Part shown: in pieces, positions 1 through 8,741 of the stretch
Position numbering within the stretch: position 1 is the first letter of the stretch
How the letters are laid out: the number at the start of each line of letters is the position of its first letter
Assembly: GCF_000805385.1 (NCBI RefSeq)
Contig: NZ_JTJW01000001.1
Location: 248,001 to 312,000, forward strand
DNA: 64,000 nucleotides
Reading direction: 5' to 3'
DNA from: Mycolicibacterium setense
Lineage (GTDB): Bacteria > Actinomycetota > Actinomycetes > Mycobacteriales > Mycobacteriaceae
Notes under the pieces: generated by a model
The model's input: only the letters and a program-made list of their open reading frames with translations
Told to the model about the DNA's origin: nothing
The model's database searches: none
Position numbers and translations under genes: made by a program

Positions 1-258
1 GAGGTGGGGATATGGAGCCTGGTGGCCGGTGGCGTGCTGGGCGTGATCGGCTTCTTCGTCATCCCGGTGATCGGTCTGGTGATCGGTTTCGTCGCAGGCA
101 TCTACCTGGCCGAGCTGGCCGCACGGCACGACTACCGCCGGGCTTGGACGTCAACGGTGCACGCGCTCAAAGGTGTTGCGCTGTCGGTCGGGGTTGAGCT
201 GACCGGCGCGCTGCTCGCGACCGTGGCCTGGGTGGTGGGTCTGGTGATCGCGTCGTGA
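1..258 (+). CDS. DUF456-like membrane protein, C-terminal part (cut by window edge)
   Basis: The reading frame is open from the first base, so the gene begins upstream of the window and only about 85 C-terminal residues are visible. They contain two hydrophobic stretches, one rich in Gly/Val/Ile and a second near the C-terminus, separated by a polar loop with Arg/His. This resembles the C-terminal half of DUF456 membrane proteins of actinobacteria, whose function is unknown. The stop overlaps the GTG start of the next gene by four bases (GTGA), so the two are probably translationally coupled. The family call is from pattern memory and is moderately sure. Confidence 0.6.
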   Translation, partial: EVGIWSLVAGGVLGVIGFFVIPVIGLVIGFVAGIYLAELAARHDYRRAWTSTVHALKGVALSVGVELTGALLATVAWVVGLVIAS

Positions 259-791
259 CGCGGTGGACCCTGGGCCCCGATTCGGGTGAGCTGCTACTGA
301 CCACCGGTGTGACGGGCAGTGCGTCGCGGATGGGTCATCGGCTGACCATCGCGATGCGGTCATGGCAGGCGGTCGTGGACCGGGAGGGCGAGGAACCAGC
401 TGCGGTCGAGGTGACGGTCGACCTCGATTCCCTCGATGTGCTGCGAGGCGAGGGCGGCATGACTCCGCTGTCGGGAGCCGAGAAGGTGCTGATCCGGTCC
501 AACGCATTGAAGACGTTGCGCACGAAGCGTTTTCCGCAGGCGGTGTTCCGGTCCACCGAGATCGACCGCGACGGCGATCTGTATCGGATCGCCGGAACGC
601 TCGAGATCGCCGACCACAGCGGCCCTGAAACTCTCGAAGTGCGGGTTGAGGCCGACGGCGACGGATGGCGCATCCATGGTGAGGCGGGCGTGCGGCACAC
701 CGACTTCAGCCTCAAGCAGTACTCGATGCTGATGGGAGCGATGAAAGTGGCCGACGAGGTCCGCGTGACCTTGGTGGTCACCGTCGCCTGA
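255..791 (+). CDS. YceI-like lipid-binding lipocalin-fold protein
   Basis: 178 residues, GTG start chosen because it overlaps the preceding stop as GTGA. The opening (MTRWTLGPDSGELLL) and the later pattern 'KRFPQAVFRSTEI' followed by a beta strand-rich C-terminus fit the YceI family, a lipocalin-like barrel that binds isoprenoid or amide lipids. There is no signal peptide, so the protein should be cytoplasmic, unlike the periplasmic E. coli YceI. Residues 93-107 carry the usual F-P-x-A-x-F-x-S signature. Its partner upstream is a membrane protein. The ligand cannot be told from the sequence. Confidence 0.75.
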   Translation: MTRWTLGPDSGELLLTTGVTGSASRMGHRLTIAMRSWQAVVDREGEEPAAVEVTVDLDSLDVLRGEGGMTPLSGAEKVLIRSNALKTLRTKRFPQAVFRSTEIDRDGDLYRIAGTLEIADHSGPETLEVRVEADGDGWRIHGEAGVRHTDFSLKQYSMLMGAMKVADEVRVTLVVTVA

Positions 792-875
792 CGGAATCCG
801 GGGCCGCTGCTCACCGATCTGACAAGCCTTGCCCAACCGGCGTGTAGAAAGCCGATCATCGGGGTAGTTCACACG

Positions 876-1394
876 GTGAACGTGAGGAGTCCGATCGTGA
901 ACATCGTCTCAGGCACGCTGCAAGCGGTAAGTCGAACCGCGGACGCCACCACCGCCGCTGCGGGAGCCGTTGGCGGTGCCGCGGTCAGTGGCGTGGTCGG
1001 CGGAATCAAAGGGGTTGGCAACGGCATTCGTAGCGGGTTGAGCCAGGGCAGCAGATCGCCTGCCGCCGCAGCGCTCACGCTGGGCGCGGTCGGGGCGGCC
1101 GGTCTCGTGGAATGGCCCGTGCTGCTGACCGTCGGCGGTGCGGCCCTCGTCGTGCATCAGATCAACCAGCGCGTGAGCGGCGGCCAGGTCGAGGAACCGG
1201 CGGCGAAGGCGGCGGCACCGAAGCGCGCATCATCGGCCAAACGCACCGCCCCGGCCAAGCGCTCTGCCCCGGCCAAGCGCTCGCCGGCCAAGCGGTCAGC
1301 CCCGGCCAAGCGGTCCACTTCGAGCAGCGCTGCCAAGGCGGCGGGTCGCCGGTCGACGTCTCGACGCACCGCGGCGGCAACCCGGACCAAGTGA
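876..1394 (+). CDS. Small membrane protein with Ala/Lys/Arg-rich tail, upstream partner of CtpI
   Basis: 172 residues, not assigned to a named family. Residues about 25-52 are Gly/Ala-rich; residues 60-93 form a hydrophobic segment with the core VEWPVLLTVGGAALVV; the last 65 residues are a basic tail of tandem 'AKRSAPAKRS' type repeats resembling the tails of mycobacterial HupB or HBHA. The tail could bind nucleic acid, polyphosphate or anionic lipid, but this is inference. The stop overlaps the GTG start of the ATPase gene as GTGA. The small protein after the ATPase (5878-6150) repeats the same WPV membrane motif, so the three genes probably form one unit. An alternative GTG/ATG start a few codons away cannot be excluded. 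Confidence 0.7.
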   Translation: MNVRSPIVNIVSGTLQAVSRTADATTAAAGAVGGAAVSGVVGGIKGVGNGIRSGLSQGSRSPAAAALTLGAVGAAGLVEWPVLLTVGGAALVVHQINQRVSGGQVEEPAAKAAAPKRASSAKRTAPAKRSAPAKRSPAKRSAPAKRSTSSSAAKAAGRRSTSRRTAAATRTK

Positions 1395-4300
1395 TCGGCG
1401 CAATCGGCCGGATGATTCAGGGCGCAGCCGAGATGGCTGCGGTGCCTTTCGCCCAGCCGATCCAGACGGTTCTTTCCGCCGCGGTCGAGATGGTCGGTGG
1501 CGCACCCTCCCGCCGGTGCTGGCGGGGTGCCGACCGGTGCTGGATCGAAGTTCGTGGGCTGCAGACCGACGACGGCCGGCGAATCGGACGCGCGGTGATG
1601 CGGGCGCTTCGCGACCGGCCGGGGATACGCCGCGCATATCTGAACTATCCGTTGTCCCGCGTGGTCATCGAGCTCGACGGCACCGATCCACACGGCACGG
1701 ATCTGACCCGGCTGTGTGCGGTGGTGGCCGACGCCGAATCTGGGGCGCCCGCCCCGACGTCGCGGCCCACCGACCTGCCGGGCGACGGGATACTGCTGGC
1801 TCTCAAAGGCATCGCCGCTGCGGTGAGCGGTGTCGGCGTCGGTGCGGCGGTCGTGGGCCGAACGCTGATGTTGCCGAAAGTGCCCGCCGGGGTGATGGCG
1901 TTGGTCAATGCCATCGATTACCAGCCGAAGGTGCGAGCGGTTCTCGAAAGCCGGCTGGGCCCGCACGGTGCCGATGCGGTGCTGAGCGTCGGTGCCGCCA
2001 CGGTCTATGCGCTGACCCAGGCGCCTGCGGCGGTCACGGTGGAGTTTGTGCGTCACCTCTCCCAACTCGCCGAGGCCGCCGCCGCTGCCGATGCTTGGCA
2101 AGAACTCGAGCCGAGGCTGGCAGCCGAAGCCGAATGCGACACCGTGACGCCCGTGTCCCCGCGGCCGCGTGCCCTGCCCGACGGCGTGGTGGAGCGGTAC
2201 GCCGAACGCTGCGGCCGGGCCCAGGCGATCGCCGCGGCCTCGGTCGGCGCACTGACACGAAACGCCAATGCCGCCGCGACGGCTGCGGTGGTGACCGCGC
2301 CCAAGGCGGCGCGCAATTCTCGCGAGGCCTTCACCAGCACCCTGGGGCGCGGCCTGGCCGACCGGCGTGACGTGCTTCAGTTGCGGCCCGACGCATTGCG
2401 TCTTCTCGACCGGGTTGACGCCGTGGTGGTCGACCCCCGCGTGCTGACCACCGATGAGCTCCGGGTGGGGCAATTCCGCGACGTCGCGCAAGCCGATCGC
2501 CCGGCGGTGTGGCAATGGGCCCAGGACCGGCTACGGGACGGCAAATTGCCGGCCGGGTGGCATCGCGTCCCCCCGGCTGTCACCGGGTCGGCGACGAACG
2601 GGACATCCCGCGGACAGGTGCTGGTGCGCAACCGCCACGACCCTCGAGCGCACGCGATGCTGGCCGAGATCCGCCGCGCCGGCGCCCAGGCGGTATCCCT
2701 GGATCTCGACGAACTCGGGGACCTGCGGTCCTCGTTCGACGAGCTGTACGAGGCCCGCGCCGACATTGGTGCGGCGTTGGCCGACGTGGTCGACACCCTG
2801 CAGCGCGATGGTCGCACCGTGGCGGTGCTGTCGGCGGATGCTGCCCGCGCGTTGTGTGCGGCTGATCTCGCTGTGGGGGTGCTGCGCGACCGCGCCGGAA
2901 TCCCTTGGCAGGCCGACGTGCTGGCGGTCGATCTGGCCGCGGTGTGGCGCCTGCTGCATGCCATTCCTGCAGCCCGCCGAGCCAGCGAACGCGGAGTGGA
3001 GCTGGCCACCGGTGGCACCGCGCTGGGTGCGCTGCTGATGGTTCCCGGTGTCCGCGGCCTGGGCCCCGGGCCGGTGACCGCGGGGGCGGCGGTCGGCCTG
3101 GCCAATGGCTTCTGGCTGGCCCGCAAAGCCCTGCTGGATGGCCGGCCCAGGGCCGAACCGGTCGAAGACTGGCATGCGATGACGGCCGATCAGGTGCTCC
3201 GCCATCTGGCTGAAACCGATGGCGCAGCAGAGGATTCGGGCCGTACCGATGCTGAGGCGCAGACATCGGGCCGCCGGGTACTCCCGCGCCAGGTGGCCGA
3301 ACTCCTCGACGCTCTGCGCGCCGAGCTCTCGGACCCGCTGACGCCGGTGCTCGCGGTCGGATCGGCAGCCAGCGCCATGCTCGGTTCGCCGGTCGACGCG
3401 ATTCTGGTGGGATCGGTGCTGACCGGGAACGCGATCCTGGCCGCCACCCAGCAAGTCCGGGCCGAGCGGCTGTTGACGAGGCTGTTGGCGGTCCAGGATC
3501 CGCCGGCGCGACGGGTCCTCGGCTCAGGGCACAAAGAGGACAGTGACGACGGGTACGAAAGTGTGCCGGCGACCGAGCTGCGGCCCGGGGACATCATCGA
3601 GGTGAGGCCGGGCGAAGTGGTCCCGGCCGATGCCCGGATCATCGAGGCGCTCGATGCCGAGGCCGATGAAGCCTCGCTCACCGGTGAATCGTTGCCGGTA
3701 CCCAAGCAGGTGGACCCCACCCCCGGCGCGGTCCTGGCCGAACGGCACTGCATGCTCTATGCCACAACGACATTGGTCGCCGGAACGGCGGTGGCGGTGG
3801 TCACCGAGGTGGGCGCGGCGACCCAGGCCCGGCGGGCCACGGACATCGGGCACGGTACCGGCCCGGCCGTCGGCCTGCAGACGCAGCTGCGCGAACTGAC
3901 CAACCGGGCACTGCCGTTCAGCTTGGCCGGCGGCGCCCTGGTCAGCGGGCTCGGCCTGCTGCGCAGGTTGCCGCTGCGCAGCGCGGTGGCCAGTGGCGTC
4001 GCGGTCGCGGTGGCCGCCGTGCCCGAAGGGTTGCCGCTGGTGGCGACGCTGGCGCAGCAGGCCTCGGCGCGGCGGCTGACCCGGGCTGGGGTGCTGGTGC
4101 GCAGTCCGCGCTCGGTGGAGGCGCTCGGTCGCGTGGATGTGGTGTGTTTCGACAAGACGGGCACCCTGAGCGAGAACCGCTTGCGGGTGTCGCAGGTTCA
4201 TCCGGTGAGCGGTCAGACTTCCGAACAGCAGGTGCTCGATTACGCGGCCCGGGCGACCCCACCGAAGAACGGTGAGCAATACGAGCACGCCACCGACGCG

Positions 4301-5863
4301 GCGGTGGCCGAGGCTGCGCCAACTTCCCAGCCGCCCAAGGAAAGTGGGACGTATCTGCCGTTCCGGTCCGGCCGGAAGCTCTCGGCGGCACTGCTCGGCG
4401 AAGAGCTGGCGATCAAGGGCGCGCCGGAGGTGGTGTTGGCCGCCTGTGCGGATCTGGATCCTGCGGTTGAGCGCACGGTCGAGGCGATGGCCCGGGACGG
4501 GTTGCGGGTGCTCGCGGTGGCTCGGCGGCCGCTGACTGCGGGGCAGGCTGACCGCGGCCGTTCCGACGCCGACAAGCTCGCCGCGCTGTGTGGCCGTGGT
4601 TTGGTGCTCGTCGGCCTGCTGGGATTGTCCGACACCCCGCGGGCTGAGGCGGCGCAGGTGTTGAAAGCCTTGCAGGACAACGAGATCGGTGTGCGGCTGA
4701 TCACAGGTGACCACCCAGTCACGGCCGAGGCGATTGCCGCGGAGCTGGGCCTGCCGGTCACCGCCGACCAGGTCATCAGCGGCGAGGAATGGGTGGCGTT
4801 GCCGCGCCGCAGCCAGGAAAAGGCGGTGCGGGAACGGCGTGTGTTCGCCCGGATGTCTCCCGAGCACAAGGTCCAGATCGTGCAGACGCTGGAACGAACC
4901 GGGCAGGTGTGCGCCATGGTCGGCGACGGCGCCAACGATGCCGCCGCCATTCGGGCCGCCACCGTCGGAATCGGAGTGGCCGCGCGTGGCAGCGATCCGG
5001 CCCGCAGTTCAGCTGATGTGCTGCTGCTCGACGGGCGGATCGGTTCCCTGATCGACGCGCTGGACGAGGGGCACCAGCTGTGGCGGCGGGTTCAGGCCGC
5101 CGTCGCGGTACTCCTCGGCGGAAACGCCGGCGAGGTTGTGTTCTCGATCGTGGGGAGTGCGCTCACCGGCCGGTCACCGCTCAACACCCGGCAGCTGTTG
5201 CTGGTCAACATGATGACCGATGCTCTCCCGGCCGCCGCCCTGGCCGTCAGCCCGACCACCCGCACTGGGACCGGTGCCGGCCACGGGCCCGATCAGGCCG
5301 AGCTGTGGCGGACGGTGGCGATCCGTGGTGCGGCCACGGCAGGCGCAGCAACGGGGGCCTGGGTGACTGCGGGCTTCCCGCTGGCGCCCAGGCGCGCCTC
5401 GACGCTGGCACTGGTGGCGCTGGTCTCCACTCAGTTGGCCCAGACCTTGATCGACTCGCACAGCCCGTTGGTAGTCGGTACCGCAGCCGGATCCTTGGTA
5501 TGTCTGGGGGCGTTGATCAGCACCCCTGGGCTCAGCCAGATGTTGGGATGCACGCCGCTCGATCCCCTCGGGTGGGCGCATGCGCTCGCCGCAGCCGGTG
5601 TCGCCACCGGGGTGGCCGCCGTCGCGCCGAGGCTGTTGCTCAGGTTCGATCCGCTGTCGCCTGCTTCGAATCAGCCGGCGTCGGGTCAGTCTTCGATGTC
5701 GAGCACTCCGCAGCGCCACAGCACCGCGTACAGCTCCCGCAACGGCAGCACGAGGACGCGGGACACGGCGTCGGTCAAGGGATCAGACGGTGTGCCGGAG
5801 CCGGAAGTTGCCATCCCTTTCACGGTCCGAAGTCGAGATCTCCAAGAGTCGAAGTCGACATGA
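1391..5863 (+). CDS. ctpI: CtpI-type cation-transporting P-type ATPase
   Basis: About 1490 residues, in the range of mycobacterial CtpI (Rv0107c, about 1630). Start GTG at 1391 overlaps the previous stop; the open frame continues upstream to 1112 only as a shadow of the preceding gene. The N-terminal half holds a degenerate duplicated segment with its own hydrophobic stretches. The actuator loop has TGES (residues 764-767), transmembrane helix 4 has PEGLP, as in Ca2+-type P2 ATPases, the phosphorylation site is DKTGTL with Asp921, and the hinge has GDGAND (1178-1183). All catalytic motifs are intact, so the pump should be active. The ion is unknown; PEGLP suggests Ca2+ or another hard cation rather than copper, since there is no CPC motif. 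Confidence 0.9.
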   Translation: MIGAIGRMIQGAAEMAAVPFAQPIQTVLSAAVEMVGGAPSRRCWRGADRCWIEVRGLQTDDGRRIGRAVMRALRDRPGIRRAYLNYPLSRVVIELDGTDPHGTDLTRLCAVVADAESGAPAPTSRPTDLPGDGILLALKGIAAAVSGVGVGAAVVGRTLMLPKVPAGVMALVNAIDYQPKVRAVLESRLGPHGADAVLSVGAATVYALTQAPAAVTVEFVRHLSQLAEAAAAADAWQELEPRLAAEAECDTVTPVSPRPRALPDGVVERYAERCGRAQAIAAASVGALTRNANAAATAAVVTAPKAARNSREAFTSTLGRGLADRRDVLQLRPDALRLLDRVDAVVVDPRVLTTDELRVGQFRDVAQADRPAVWQWAQDRLRDGKLPAGWHRVPPAVTGSATNGTSRGQVLVRNRHDPRAHAMLAEIRRAGAQAVSLDLDELGDLRSSFDELYEARADIGAALADVVDTLQRDGRTVAVLSADAARALCAADLAVGVLRDRAGIPWQADVLAVDLAAVWRLLHAIPAARRASERGVELATGGTALGALLMVPGVRGLGPGPVTAGAAVGLANGFWLARKALLDGRPRAEPVEDWHAMTADQVLRHLAETDGAAEDSGRTDAEAQTSGRRVLPRQVAELLDALRAELSDPLTPVLAVGSAASAMLGSPVDAILVGSVLTGNAILAATQQVRAERLLTRLLAVQDPPARRVLGSGHKEDSDDGYESVPATELRPGDIIEVRPGEVVPADARIIEALDAEADEASLTGESLPVPKQVDPTPGAVLAERHCMLYATTTLVAGTAVAVVTEVGAATQARRATDIGHGTGPAVGLQTQLRELTNRALPFSLAGGALVSGLGLLRRLPLRSAVASGVAVAVAAVPEGLPLVATLAQQASARRLTRAGVLVRSPRSVEALGRVDVVCFDKTGTLSENRLRVSQVHPVSGQTSEQQVLDYAARATPPKNGEQYEHATDAAVAEAAPTSQPPKESGTYLPFRSGRKLSAALLGEELAIKGAPEVVLAACADLDPAVERTVEAMARDGLRVLAVARRPLTAGQADRGRSDADKLAALCGRGLVLVGLLGLSDTPRAEAAQVLKALQDNEIGVRLITGDHPVTAEAIAAELGLPVTADQVISGEEWVALPRRSQEKAVRERRVFARMSPEHKVQIVQTLERTGQVCAMVGDGANDAAAIRAATVGIGVAARGSDPARSSADVLLLDGRIGSLIDALDEGHQLWRRVQAAVAVLLGGNAGEVVFSIVGSALTGRSPLNTRQLLLVNMMTDALPAAALAVSPTTRTGTGAGHGPDQAELWRTVAIRGAATAGAATGAWVTAGFPLAPRRASTLALVALVSTQLAQTLIDSHSPLVVGTAAGSLVCLGALISTPGLSQMLGCTPLDPLGWAHALAAAGVATGVAAVAPRLLLRFDPLSPASNQPASGQSSMSSTPQRHSTAYSSRNGSTRTRDTASVKGSDGVPEPEVAIPFTVRSRDLQESKST

Positions 5864-5877
5864 CAGAGAGGTGACCA

Positions 5878-6150
5878 ATGGCTGAAAAATCTACCCAGTC
5901 CTTAGGGCACCGCCACGCGGTGGACGCCGTGCGCGACGCCCGTGGATTCGCCATGACGCTGCCGGTCGTGGGCCGGGTCAAGGTGCCTCACCCTGAGCAG
6001 CTGGCCTATTACGGTGCGCTCGGCATACTCGCGGCGGTGGAGATCATCGATTGGCCGGTGGCGCTGTTGCTCGGCGCCGGGCACGTGTTGATGCAGAACG
6101 AGCACAATCGGGTGGCCCAACAGGTGGGTGAGGCGCTGGAGGAGGCCTGA
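5878..6150 (+). CDS. Small membrane protein, downstream partner of CtpI
   Basis: 90 residues; start ATG preceded by an AGAGGTG ribosome-binding sequence, 14 bases after the ATPase stop. A polar N-terminus (1-45) leads to one membrane segment at about 46-72 containing IIDWPVALLLGAGHVLM, then a short charged tail ending in Glu/Ala. The core aligns with the membrane segment of the gene before the ATPase ([VI][ED]WPV-x-L, GA, Q, N-x-R in the same spacing). It has no basic tail. It may be an ATPase subunit or regulator, by analogy to small peptides that modulate P-type pumps; that role is inference. Confidence 0.75.
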   Translation: MAEKSTQSLGHRHAVDAVRDARGFAMTLPVVGRVKVPHPEQLAYYGALGILAAVEIIDWPVALLLGAGHVLMQNEHNRVAQQVGEALEEA

Positions 6151-6164
6151 CCACACCGGCGAGG

Positions 6165-6965
6165 TCAGCCGAGCAGCTTCGACCGCAGCGCTGCGACAGT
6201 CTCGGGCGCCACCCCAGCCGACTCGACGAAGCCGCTGATCGAGCCATAGTCCTGCACCAGGCGGTCCCACGCCGCCATGAGGTAATCCTCGCGGACCCCC
6301 AGAACTTCATCGGTGAGCCGGGCCTCGGCATAGGTGACGAGCTCGGGCGCATCCTGGGTCCTGGCCCGCACGGATTCCATGATCCGATTTCGCAGAGCCG
6401 GTATCGCGCCGTTGCTGGCCAGGAAGTCGCCGATGATGCGATCGCGTTCGACACCCACGGTTTCCAGCACGGTCGCCACGGTGAACCCGGTGCGGTCCTT
6501 GCCGGCGAAGCAGTGAGCAATCACCGGACGTTCTTGTGCCAGAAGGGAAATCACCTCGCGCACCGCCATATGCGCGCCCGGCAGCGTCGGGAACTCCTCG
6601 TACACCTCGGTCATGTACCGCCGGGCTGCGGTCGCGACATCTTCCCCCTCGGAGGATTCGGCCATCACCCGCTGAAAGGTGCTCTCGTGCGGTGCATCTT
6701 GATTCGACGTGTCGTCGGCGTGAAACGGCAGTTGGTGGACGGCGACGCCGTCGGGAACCTGCCCGGTGCCTTGCCGTTGCACTTCCTGATGCGATCGCAG
6801 GTCCGCGACATCGGTGATGCCGAGACGGCGGAACACCGCGCGGCCGGCGTCGGAGAGCTGGCTGAGTTGGCTGGAGCGGTAGAGCAGCCCCGGCCGGATT
6901 CCGGTGATGTCGGCGACATCCCGAAAGTTCCACGCGCCGGCCAGTTCTCCCAGTTCGACGGTCAC
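6165..6965 (-). CDS. ptpB: Tyrosine/phosphoinositide phosphatase PtpB-like
   Basis: 266 residues. GTG start at 6965 chosen because it overlaps the fadE2 stop (GTGA) and gives the family N-terminus ELxGAWNFRDVAD. The P-loop HCFAGKDRTGF sits at residues 151-161, with nucleophile Cys152 and Arg158; the Lys between them is typical of PtpB (Rv0153c), which hydrolyses phosphotyrosine and phosphoinositides. In M. tuberculosis the protein is secreted and acts on the host; here the organism looks environmental, so its target is open. The adjacent fadE2 is the same neighbour as in M. tuberculosis (Rv0154c). No signal peptide is visible. Confidence 0.93.
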   Translation of the reverse strand: MTVELGELAGAWNFRDVADITGIRPGLLYRSSQLSQLSDAGRAVFRRLGITDVADLRSHQEVQRQGTGQVPDGVAVHQLPFHADDTSNQDAPHESTFQRVMAESSEGEDVATAARRYMTEVYEEFPTLPGAHMAVREVISLLAQERPVIAHCFAGKDRTGFTVATVLETVGVERDRIIGDFLASNGAIPALRNRIMESVRARTQDAPELVTYAEARLTDEVLGVREDYLMAAWDRLVQDYGSISGFVESAGVAPETVAALRSKLLG

Positions 6966-8212
6966 TGCGCGGCCACCGAACCGGGCCGGCTGCATGCCGC
7001 TGCTGCAAGAGGCGATTTCTCGCGGCCCAACTCCGCACGGGCGATGGTGCGCATGTGCACCTCGTCGGGTCCGTCGAACAGCCTCATGGCGCGGTGCCAG
7101 GCATACAGCCGGGCCAGCGGGAAGTCGTCGCTGACCCCGGCTGCGCCGTGCACCTGGATGGCGCGGTCGATCACGTCGCACGCGACCTGCGGGGCGACCG
7201 ACTTGATCTGGGAGACCAGAACGTGGGCGGCCTTGTTGCCTTCCTGGTCGATCATCCAGGCGGCCTTCTCACACAGCAGCCGGGCTTGATCGATCTCGTT
7301 GCGGGACTTGGCGATCGACTCACGCACCACACCCTGCTCGGCCAGCGGCTTGCCGAACGCCACCCGCGTCTGCACCCGGTCGACCATCAACGCCAGGGCC
7401 CGCTCGGCGGCACCCAGCGCCCGCATGCAGTGGTGGATACGACCCGGACCCAGCCGGGCCTGGGCGATCGCGAAACCGCTGCCCTCCTCGTGGAGCAGGT
7501 TCTCGGCCGGCACCCGCACGTTGTCGAACACGATCTCGCAGTGCCCGTGCTGGTCCTGCCAGCCGAACACCGGTAGCGAGCGCTGAATATCCACCCCGGG
7601 GGTATCTACCGGCACCAGGATCATCGACTGCTGCTGATGCGACGCCGCGTCGGGATTGGTCCGGCCCATCACGATCAGGATCTTGCAGCGCGGATCGGCC
7701 GCCCCGGTGATCCACCACTTACGGCCGTTGATCACATAATCCGCGCCGTCACGCAGCATGGTGGTCTCGATGTTGCGGGCATCCGACGAGGCCACCGCGG
7801 GCTCGGTCATCGCGAACGCGCTGCGGATCTCACCGGCCAGCAGCGGCTCCAGCCACTGCTTGCGCTGGGACTCGTCGGCGAACAGGTGCAACGTCTCCAT
7901 GTTCCCGGTGTCCGGTGCCGCGCAGTTCAGCGCCTCCGGGGCGATCTCCATGCTCCAACCGCTCAGCTCGGCCAGCGGCGCGTACTCCAGGTTGGTCAGG
8001 CCCGACTCCGAGGGTAGGAAGAGGTTCCACAACCCGGCGGCCTTCGCCTTGGCCTTGAGTTCCTCGACCACCGGCGGCACCGTGTGATCCCTGGGGCCCT
8101 TCTCTTCGCGGTAGGCGTGATACGCGGCCTCCGCCGGCAACACCTGCTCGGTCATGAAGTCGGTGAGCCGAGAGTGGTAATCAGCCGCTTTGGCCGACAG
8201 CGCGAAGTCCAT
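6962..8212 (-). CDS. fadE2: Acyl-CoA dehydrogenase FadE2
   Basis: 416 residues starting at ATG 8212 (MDFALSAKAADYHSRL); the open frame upstream is a shadow of the divergent gene. FAD-dependent alpha,beta-dehydrogenation of an acyl-CoA is expected. The N-terminal helical domain is followed by the mid-domain strand motif FAMTEPAVASSDARNI and the 'GRKWWITGA' signature. Near the C-terminus the catalytic-base loop reads FDGPDEVH, with Asp where most family members have Glu, as in the ACAD10/11 branch. It is co-transcribed with ptpB (4-base overlap), the same arrangement as Rv0154c-Rv0153c. Confidence 0.92.
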   Translation of the reverse strand: MDFALSAKAADYHSRLTDFMTEQVLPAEAAYHAYREEKGPRDHTVPPVVEELKAKAKAAGLWNLFLPSESGLTNLEYAPLAELSGWSMEIAPEALNCAAPDTGNMETLHLFADESQRKQWLEPLLAGEIRSAFAMTEPAVASSDARNIETTMLRDGADYVINGRKWWITGAADPRCKILIVMGRTNPDAASHQQQSMILVPVDTPGVDIQRSLPVFGWQDQHGHCEIVFDNVRVPAENLLHEEGSGFAIAQARLGPGRIHHCMRALGAAERALALMVDRVQTRVAFGKPLAEQGVVRESIAKSRNEIDQARLLCEKAAWMIDQEGNKAAHVLVSQIKSVAPQVACDVIDRAIQVHGAAGVSDDFPLARLYAWHRAMRLFDGPDEVHMRTIARAELGREKSPLAAAACSRPGSVAAQ

Positions 8213-8255
8213 GCCAGCCACGATAGCCACATGGTTAGACAGGTAGAAAGGTGGC

Positions 8256-8741
8256 ATGACCGGATCGCCACCCGCCATCCCACAGGGCACCCGTCCGCCC
8301 CTCCCACCTTTCACTCTGGAAACAGCCGTCCAGAAGGTCCAAGCCGCAGAGGATGCCTGGAACACCCGCGACCCGCAGCGGGTCAGCCTGGCGTACACAC
8401 CCGACTCGCAATGGCGCAATCGCGACCTGCACATCGTCGGACGCGAGCAGATCGTGGAGTTCCTGACCGCGAAATGGGAGCGCGAGCTGGATTACGTGCT
8501 GCGCAAGAGTCTGTGGGGATTTCGGGAGAACCGGATGGCGGTGCGGTTCCAGTACGAGTGGCATGACGAGGCAGGCCAGTGGTACCGCAGTTACGGAAAC
8601 GAGCTGTGGCAGTTCACGCCCGAGGGCCTGATGTCGCGGCGCGAGGCGAGCATCAACGATGTCCTCATCGACGAGTCGCAGCGGCGCTACTTCGGACCGC
8701 GCCCCGAATCGGAGTACGGCCGGGACATCGAGCTCTGGTAA
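8256..8741 (+). CDS. DUF1348 nuclear-transport-factor-2-like protein
   Basis: 161 residues, divergent from fadE2 with a 43-base gap. The central part (about 30-150) is rich in Trp/Arg and matches the DUF1348 branch of the SnoaL/NTF2-like fold: [19 protein letters not shown], then '[17 protein letters not shown]' and '[18 protein letters not shown]'. These proteins are small cone-shaped barrels, often enzymes or ligand carriers; the activity here is unknown. Its 3' end runs into a 24-base tandem repeat that also encodes the tail of the convergent MFS gene, so the two coding regions overlap by 55 bases. Confidence 0.85.
   Translation: MTGSPPAIPQGTRPPLPPFTLETAVQKVQAAEDAWNTRDPQRVSLAYTPDSQWRNRDLHIVGREQIVEFLTAKWERELDYVLRKSLWGFRENRMAVRFQYEWHDEAGQWYRSYGNELWQFTPEGLMSRREASINDVLIDESQRRYFGPRPESEYGRDIELW

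Noticed and set aside
1112..1390. Extension of the ATPase frame upstream of 1391
   Set aside because: It is Gln/Pro/Gly-rich in the wrong frame of the preceding gene, and the GTGA overlap at 1391 is a better start.
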